DNA of 64,000 bases. It comes from Terana coerulea. Lineage: Eukaryota; Basidiomycota; Agaricomycetes; Polyporales; Phanerochaetaceae. Made by a program: the position numbers and the translations under genes. Below, piece after piece: positions 58,404 to 64,000 of this stretch; within the stretch, counting starts at the first letter, position 1, and each line of letters starts with the position of its first letter. The notes under the pieces are model-generated. The model searched no databases, was not told the origin of the DNA, and saw only the letters and a program-made list of their open reading frames with translations. The stretch covers positions 62,001 to 126,000 of the forward strand of contig JAKOGH010001116.1 of NCBI GenBank assembly GCA_024811115.1, given 5' to 3'.

Positions 58404-60835
58404 CTACCCTTGACTGGCGTTGCCGGGCTTGCTCCAGACCGCCTCGCCCGCTGAGACTCTTGGAGCGTAGTATTCGTGGAAGAAATTAACAAATGCGACG
58501 TTCGCGGTCTTCCCAGATGGTACCGCAACCAACTCCGTAGACATGGCCCCGCTAGCAACTTGTTCCTGTCAGTACTCGCCGAATGCACTGGGTCCAGAAG
58601 CCAAGTCGATAACGAAGCTGTAGCTCGCCTGCTGCACGAGTATCTTCTTGTCGTCCTCAAGGAACCTGAGCTTGGTATATCGAGGAAGGCCTTGCGCGAC
58701 TGCGGCAGAGATAAACTCAATATTCCTGACAACAACCTGATCGCCGTTCTTAAAGGCCGAGGACGGCAAGGCAATGTCCGCCAGATACAAGCCTGCACCG
58801 GCTGTTGCGACAATGTTGCCGAACAAAAGGTCACCAGAGGACTTGACAAACGCAATCTTTCTATCTCCGCCAGTGCCCCCGGAAAGAATGGGAGAATAGT
58901 ACCGCCCGAGGGGTACGCCGGTCAACTCGCATGCTTCGCCTGAGGTAGTGTTCGTCAACTCGAAGGTGGTGAAATGCGCGTCAGACCAGCGAGCGTGGAT
59001 GACCAGATCTTCTGCGTTGGGTATGAATGACGGAGAGTAGTATGGGGCCTCAATGTGAAGGATAGGTACGGCCTCGGTCTTCTCTTCACCGATGTCGTAG
59101 ATGTAGTTCGCGCCAGCACCCTGGAACACAGTCTTTGACCCATCCTCGTTTACACGGAGGTCTGTGAACGTGTGTACGCGTTGGGTCTCATTGGCCTCCA
59201 GAGCTCGAATATCTGTGATACTGCTCCTTGTCTCCGCGATACGTTTCTCGATGTGAGCAATAAAACCAATGGGCTTGGGCGACGCTGTAAACTTGGTACG
59301 TTCTCCGAACGAGTTCGTCGACAAGGGGACGTGGTAGATCTGCCCCGCAGCCCAGATTATGACCGCATCGTCTTCGGGCGTGAACGCAAATGAAGGGTAC
59401 GTCCCCATAGGTGCGGCCACCGAGGAGAGATCATACGTAAGAACATCCCATACATGATGAATCGTTCCTGTGACCAAGTCCCTGAGACACAGATGAGTGC
59501 CAAGGCGGTATCAAATAAATACAATCTCTCACTTGAGTACCAATACCTCGTTCTCTCTGACCCTTCGGACAAATGCCAAAGTACGTCCGTCTCTGGAAAT
59601 CTCAGGGCGTGTCGCACCGCCGGGGAACAGAGTTGACGAGCGTTGTCGTCTGCTTGCTCGTGAGATTCGTGGAGAAGATCGCATAGATGCCGGTATGCAC
59701 GTCTGAAACCCAGTGAACTTATGCAGACAGCGTCTGGCCAGGCAACGTACCCTTGCTGCATGTGTATGCACCGCCTGTATCCAGCACGTTCTTGGAATAA
59801 ATGAGACTGTCGTGTCCCTGCCAAACAGACTGCTCCGGACCAATTTGCTGATCGCCGTAGTCCTTCGGCCTCCAGCCAACGGGCAAGGTACGAGAGACGA
59901 GTCGCTTGCCACTACCTGCCTCAATCTTCTCGTCAGTTGATTCAGGGATGTCATATTCCCAGGCTTCACCGGCACCTAGGGTGCGCCAAGTCGTGTACCA
60001 CTTGGTTGCGACAATCTTGGTGCCAGACGGGTGGAAGCGTGCGTCGGATACGTAGCGATATGTCTCATTGGTGACTCTACGCGCTACAATTACGAGTTTA
60101 GTGAATCGATAAACGCGAAGACTCAGCCGCGTACGGTTCATACGGCCCTCGCGGATCGATCGTCTGCGCTGGACTTCGACAGTTTCTCTAACTCCATTCG
60201 TCAGTTGCTCCTCGTCGTCCCGTGCAGTAGCCAGGGCGCTCAAATGTTCCTCAGAACGAGCCGTCCTAACATCCATTTCGTCGCATGCCTTCCACTCGGT
60301 TACCCATATGTTCTCCAGGCCAAGTTCCGCGTCACTCCTGAACACAAGCCTGGCTCCGTCTGGAGATAAAATGAGGGTCGGAATCGTGAGGGATGCCGAG
60401 TAGGACGGGACGAGCTCTCGTGGGGGTTGCGGTATTGGTCCTGTACGCGCTTCCGGGCAGGCAATAGATGTCTCCGACAATGTCGAAGACGATGTCCCCG
60501 CTCTGAAGTGAACATCCAAGCGCAGCCACGTTCCCTCTGCCACGTCATATTCGAGTTTCCGAGGGTAAGGGAAGTCTATAGAGATGTCCAAAGGGGTTTG
60601 TTGACGGAGAGGTAAATGTCGTCCTTCCATTCGCTCGCAGGGTCCTCCGAGTTCACGGAAAGGAGCGCGTCGTCTGGCATGGCCCGGTTACCGCGTCACT
60701 TCGCGTCCAATACGCTGAAGAGAACGTCGACAGTGTAAACGCTGCGGAAAGCAAGACGATGGCTCTGAAGAAGCGCGACTTGGTCTTCGTCCTGTTCGAG
60801 AGGGGCTGCAAGGGAACTTCAGATGCACCCTTCAT
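58404..60835 (-). pseudogene. decayed TolB-like propeller / amidohydrolase-family gene
   Basis: Begins MKGASEVPLQPLSNRTKTKS with a signal-anchor (FRAIVLLSAAFTLSTFSS), then propeller motifs: DISIDFPYPRKLEYDVAEGT, WLRLDVH, GDIVFDIVGDIYCLPG, GARLVFRSDAELGLENIWV, YRYVSDARFHPSGTKI, SRDGRTLAFVRRV, YPSFAFTPEDDAVIIWAAGQ, RWSDAHFTTFEL. This is the N-terminal half of fungal proteins that combine a TolB/Tricorn-like propeller with an amidohydrolase. Frame breaks occur at GGGG 60593-60596 (one short), near 60690, 60510 and 60375, and at GGGG 59622-59625 (one too many). A TGA follows SAFGEY, after which STELVAVPSGKTANVAFVNF still reads until a TAG at 58404-58406. No amidohydrolase metal-binding half was found downstream. 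The breaks plus missing catalytic half argue for a dead gene even if some breaks are base-calling errors. Confidence 0.65.
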
Positions 60836-61649
60836 GTTGACTACCGCCGGTCAGATCCATAAAAAGCATCGCATGTTCGTTCGCAGCGCGGAAGATATAT
60901 AGCACGGCATGCCGAGCAACATCGAGTAACACTCGACGACTTAGTCAGGTTCAAACCTGCCCGCAGAGCGTGTGTTAGCGTGTAAATCGCATCATTTAAA
61001 CTATGGTGCACACCTTGCCAACGTAGCACCTCTGTGTCGCCACTTTCCCTCCTCCGTCCGACCTGTCGTGCTTACTTATTCCGTCCTAAAACTCGAACGG
61101 TTGAGAGGCTCGTTCGGCGAACGGTCTCGGAACGCATTCGCGGGTGATGGGCGTCATGAGTGCAGTGTTCGGGAATGAAAGCCCCATGGGGCGGGACTCT
61201 CTAGAGCCTCGATTCGTGCATCATAAGTCTGTGCCCACAAGGAATTCGCTCTTGCTCCCCGATGCAGTGATAACCAACGCTTGAAGTCCGTAGCCGCCTT
61301 CGGACGCATTGCCCACGACTGCAGTGGGCTGTCAACCGAGAGTTCACGCTTGATTATAGATTTCGTGAACAACTGCCGTGACACCGGGAGTTGGATTGAC
61401 AACATGTAACTCTGAGGTGGAATGCAACTTGGGAGCAGATCTGCAGGCGGAAAGGTTTGTTCAACTCTGTTGGGCTGGATCTTTGGGGCGCTTGAAATTT
61501 CGCGGCCATCACCGACGCTGCACTTATCCGCTTAATTTGGCAACCTACACTGGCAGAACACATTCGCAAGGACTTGCCTCTTACATATAGCTGTTACGGC
61601 CACGGTGCGAGACAATCATGATTTAATTAGCTTATTCAAATGTTTACAG
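60836..61649. other. intergenic, no supported gene
   Basis: About 810 bp. It includes the 5' flank of the pseudogene and, near 61490-61560, a 15-bp match (CGGCCATCACCGACG) to the 3' flank of member A. No frame has motif support. Confidence 0.5.
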
Positions 61650-62505
61650 TTACTTTGATTTGTCATGAAGGTGCAATATGGTTCGGGAGACGGCAGAGTG
61701 AAACGCAGAAGGCACCATATCCCAGAACGGCCCGGTGCTTAAGCCAAGTCCACGATCAGTGCTTCCTGCTGAATTGGATGGAGAGTAAACAAGCGACTGA
61801 AGGAATGTGAAGGCCACGCCTTCCTCCAGAAACGACAAGTCGATGTTCAATCCAGCGCCTTCGTCGATTTCGATGATAGGCGAATGGGCAAGAATGACCA
61901 GCTCGGCCTCGTCAAAGCAGGACAAGCGCAAGCCCAACCCAACGCTGGTGGGGACGGAGTCGATGGAAGATGACACAGGAGTGGGTGCATCTAAGCCGGG
62001 AAGGTCTATGCCCAGCCCGACGCGAGCATTAATACCGCTGCGGTGATCATGAACCACCGTCGATGAGCGGCTGGGCATAGACACGGCAGAAAAGACAGGT
62101 GATGTTGCTCGACCACCTGGTCATGTGGGAAGCGGGCGAGAGGAAGGGTTTGGCCCCTCTTCCCGATGGGATAGCGGGGAGAGGCAGCGGCGACCCGAAG
62201 TGGCGAGCTTCAAGCATAGGGGCCGACGGCTCGACTGTCATATCGTCGAATGATGGGTAGTACTGTATGTTGAAGATGCCGAGCCCAATAATAGAGGACC
62301 TTGGTGAGGCGGTGGTACGAAAGAACTCGGACGGCATTCCGAGTCCAAGGCCAACTGTGGCCCGGCTGTTATTGACAGCAGCATTGTCGCCACGGTCTGG
62401 AAGTGGAGGTGAGTACTTGAGTGGATGCCAGACAGGGGTTATAGACAGCTTACCGGCACCGCGGACAACGGGAGAAGTCTGGAAGAAGTTGGAAGAGTAT
62501 ACCAT
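61650..62505 (-). CDS. VGLG-module protein, member B (unrecognised family)
   Basis: Starts MVYSSNFFQTSPVVRGA. A GTAAGC...TTCCAG intron at the same place as in member A leads to ATVGLGLGMPSEFFRTTASP and SSIIGLGIFNIQYYPSFDDM, then VEPSAPMLEARHFGSPL. A second, poorly defined intron (around 62100-62190) joins SRSSTVVHDHRSGINARVGL, GIDLPGLDAPTPVSSS, SVGLGLRLSCFDEAELVILA, HSPIIEIDEGAGLNIDLSF and GLGLSTGPFWDMVPSAF, ending HDKSK. The module order equals member A. Its reading frame is cleaner than A's across the first pair of modules. Function unknown; the repeated Gly-Leu-Gly cores and acidic IDEGAG/IDLSFLEE stretch are the only notable features. Confidence 0.6.
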
Positions 62506-62614
62506 GGTAAATAATAGACGAGGGATATTATCTTTGACCAGCAAAGATGTGTGTGCAGTTGGGGTGATGGACGTGTGCAATGCAGAAGTAGGGAAGTCTG
62601 CATCGTGGTGTAGG

Positions 62615-62622
62615 CTATTTAT
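62615..62622 (-). promoter_or_regulatory. conserved TATA-like box of member B
   Basis: ATAAATAG on minus, 110 bp upstream of the ATG at 62505, matching the position of the same octamer before member A. Confidence 0.5.
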
Positions 62623-62798
62623 TCATTTCCTGGCATGGCACTTGAGTGATAATTAACGGATGACCGTTTCGAGACTCCAGGGCCCTGCTGCTGGCTGGAG
62701 TTTGCTTCCGCGAACAGGCGAGATCGGAAGCAAGATTCGAGTGAGGTGCGCTCTGGCGTACTGCACCTGCGATTATAATTCAGACCGCTTACTTGCAG

Positions 62799-62853
62799 CG
62801 GAAGCAAACTGTCGACGAAAGTGCACTTTGCTTCCGCCGACAGTCTGCTTCCG
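62799..62853. repeat. hairpin-forming inverted repeat upstream of member B
   Basis: Left arm CGGAAGCAAACTGTCG (62799-62814) and right arm CGACAGTCTGCTTCCG (62838-62853) pair with one mismatch around a 23-nt loop holding the perfect palindrome AAAGTGCACTTT. It lies about 290 bp upstream of the ATG and corresponds to the element at 57908-57961. Confidence 0.7.
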
Positions 62854-63458
62854 AGCCCGATCGTCGATCGTTTAGGTGATCGGTTGGCCAAGAGTCCGCG
62901 GAACCAGACACCATGCTTCAGTGGTCTACATCAGTCTGTGGGTCCTCGTACCGATTGTCAACCTTCCGATATAACCTTCGCAGAAGAATGAGCGCGTAAT
63001 GGTACCGGTGCATCTACATACAATGGGTAGTAAGCTAGTGGATGAACCTAGACCAAATTTGCAGCTATATGTACCTCTGCGCATAAATACAATCATGAGT
63101 GGAGGTATGTAAATATCTATGTTTTGTACGCAAACCCCATACCCATGTGGTCTAGACCTAGAATCGCCCACCGCACATATGCCCATACGCATTCTCTGAT
63201 GCATTGCTGTGACAGGCACATATAAGTTCCGTAAGACTGTGCTGTACGAAAGCTTGCAGTCTTTCAAGTTCTCTTCATATTAAGTTAATGCGAACCTGAT
63301 CACACAACTAAGCTATGCACCAGCTTACCCCTATGACCCATGGCGGATAACTGGCCATTCAACCTCGCGCAGTAATGCGAGATGTTGATTTGGTTTTTTA
63401 TTGTCATACTCGAAAGGACCAGCCATATCGGATATATACAATCGTAGGGCTAGTGAGA

Positions 63459-63981
63459 TTAAGAAGACATCTCAAACATGTCCTCCTCAAGATACGAGGG
63501 ATCGATGTATATGCCCAGCCCGACCTTGACCATTGGCCCGACGCTCGTATGCAGAACATCTGACGCAAGGCCAAGACCGAGTCCATCCGTTGCTCTGCCT
63601 CCGGATATTTGTGAATCTAGATAGGGGCGATGCAGTCAATTTCGAGTGTGTATGTTCTAAGAGAATGAAACTTACGTTTATCAGCAGCAGGCGGTGTAGT
63701 TGGGGCCGATGAAGAAGGGGAAGGTGATGGTGTGAGGCCAGCCAGCACATCATCCTCTGTCGCTGGCACGACGTATATGCCCAGCCCGACATTCGTCATT
63801 GGTGCAACACTCGTATAGAGCTCTGACAGGAGTCCAAGTCCAAGGCCAACGGAGGGCTTGACAGCACCTAGTTATAGCGTGGTGAGTACACCATGTGGCA
63901 ATGTGGTGAAATGACGGAACACTTACCACCGTCGATGACCACGGGGGAGTTGGTGAAGAAGTGCGAAGAGTTGGCAAACAT
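63459..63981 (-). CDS. VGLG-module protein, member C (unrecognised family)
   Basis: Complete three-exon gene. Exon 1 is MFANSSHFFTNSPVVIDGG. Intron 63868-63926 (59 nt) is at the same position as in A and B, and a second 59-nt intron lies at 63617-63675. The protein of about 135 residues has two clear modules. Module 1 is SVGLGLGLLSELYTSVAPM followed by NVGLGIYVVPATEDDV. Module 2 is DGLGLGLASDVLHTSVGPM followed by KVGLGIYIDPSYLEEDM. A Ser/Pro/Thr linker (SPSPSSSAPTTPP) joins them, and the end is FEMSS. The consensus is (V/D)GLGLGxxS(D/E)xxxTSVxPMxxVGLGIYxxP. No frame break is needed, so this is the cleanest example of the family. No known domain recognised. Confidence 0.75.
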
Positions 63982-64000
63982 GGTGTGTGCAAAAGTCGAG

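Larger units (their letters stand above)
62506..63458. other. 5' flank of member B and 3' flank of member C
   Basis: About 950 bp. The left 380 bp are homologous to the flank of member A (TATA-like box, hairpin, repeated GGAAGCAA/TTGCTTCC words). The remainder, 62890-63458, shows no gene or repeat. Confidence 0.5.

Noticed and set aside
58146..58454. 102-codon plus frame overlapping the pseudogene end
   Set aside because: Overlaps minus frames of equal length, no motif, no promoter or splice support.

Overview
This 64 kb window is nuclear DNA of a filamentous basidiomycete, most likely a wood-decay agaricomycete (Polyporales-like; this is inferred, not tested). Genes are intron-rich, with introns mostly 45-65 nt that start GTRNGN, end YAG and often carry a CTRAY branch site. 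The gene content is typical of mushrooms: an HSPA12-like Hsp70, a DUF6533 seven-transmembrane protein, tandem F-box proteins, a C2/Fic1-like cytokinesis protein and a secreted bicupin oxalate decarboxylase. Coding sequence is GC-rich at third positions. No rRNA, convincing tRNA, CRISPR or viral gene was seen.

Layout. 1-2926: Hsp70-like gene (minus), cut by the left edge. 4877-7352: coiled-coil protein. 7353-10066: gene-poor and repeat-rich, with an intact non-autonomous hAT-type element bounded by an 8-bp target duplication and a second long-inverted-repeat element. 10067-13381: two head-to-head genes, an AT-hook coiled-coil protein and a Met/Gly-rich protein. 14831-22752: DUF6533 receptor-like protein, proline iminopeptidase and SUN-domain (Sad1-like) protein, all on plus. 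24001-28611: three tandem F-box paralogues duplicated together with their 5' flanks. 29156-29439: a small Cys-rich gene whose start codon is split by an intron. 30225-32155: C2-domain protein. 32948-39031: full-length ABCC transporter. 39193-42876: Zn2Cys6 transcription factor. 44700-51401: uridine kinase-UPRT fusion, NCS2/CTU2 tRNA thiolation protein and a PLP aminotransferase. 51493-55815: oxalate decarboxylase and a PI-PLC-like protein. 56803-63981: three members of an unrecognised gene family built on VGLGxG modules, interrupted by a decayed TolB-propeller/amidohydrolase pseudogene.

Two observations cut across the window. First, at least nine otherwise convincing genes each contain a frame break at a run of four or five C/G that is repaired by adding one base to the run. 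This points to systematic homopolymer under-calling in the assembly, although slippage is not formally excluded. Second, the VGLG family is the best candidate for something undescribed: two members share a conserved TATA-like box and an upstream hairpin whose arms differ in sequence between copies but stay complementary.

Neighbouring genes do not form an obvious pathway cluster. Most are housekeeping (URK, NCS2, SUN, iminopeptidase) or lineage-specific accessory genes (F-box, DUF6533, VGLG).
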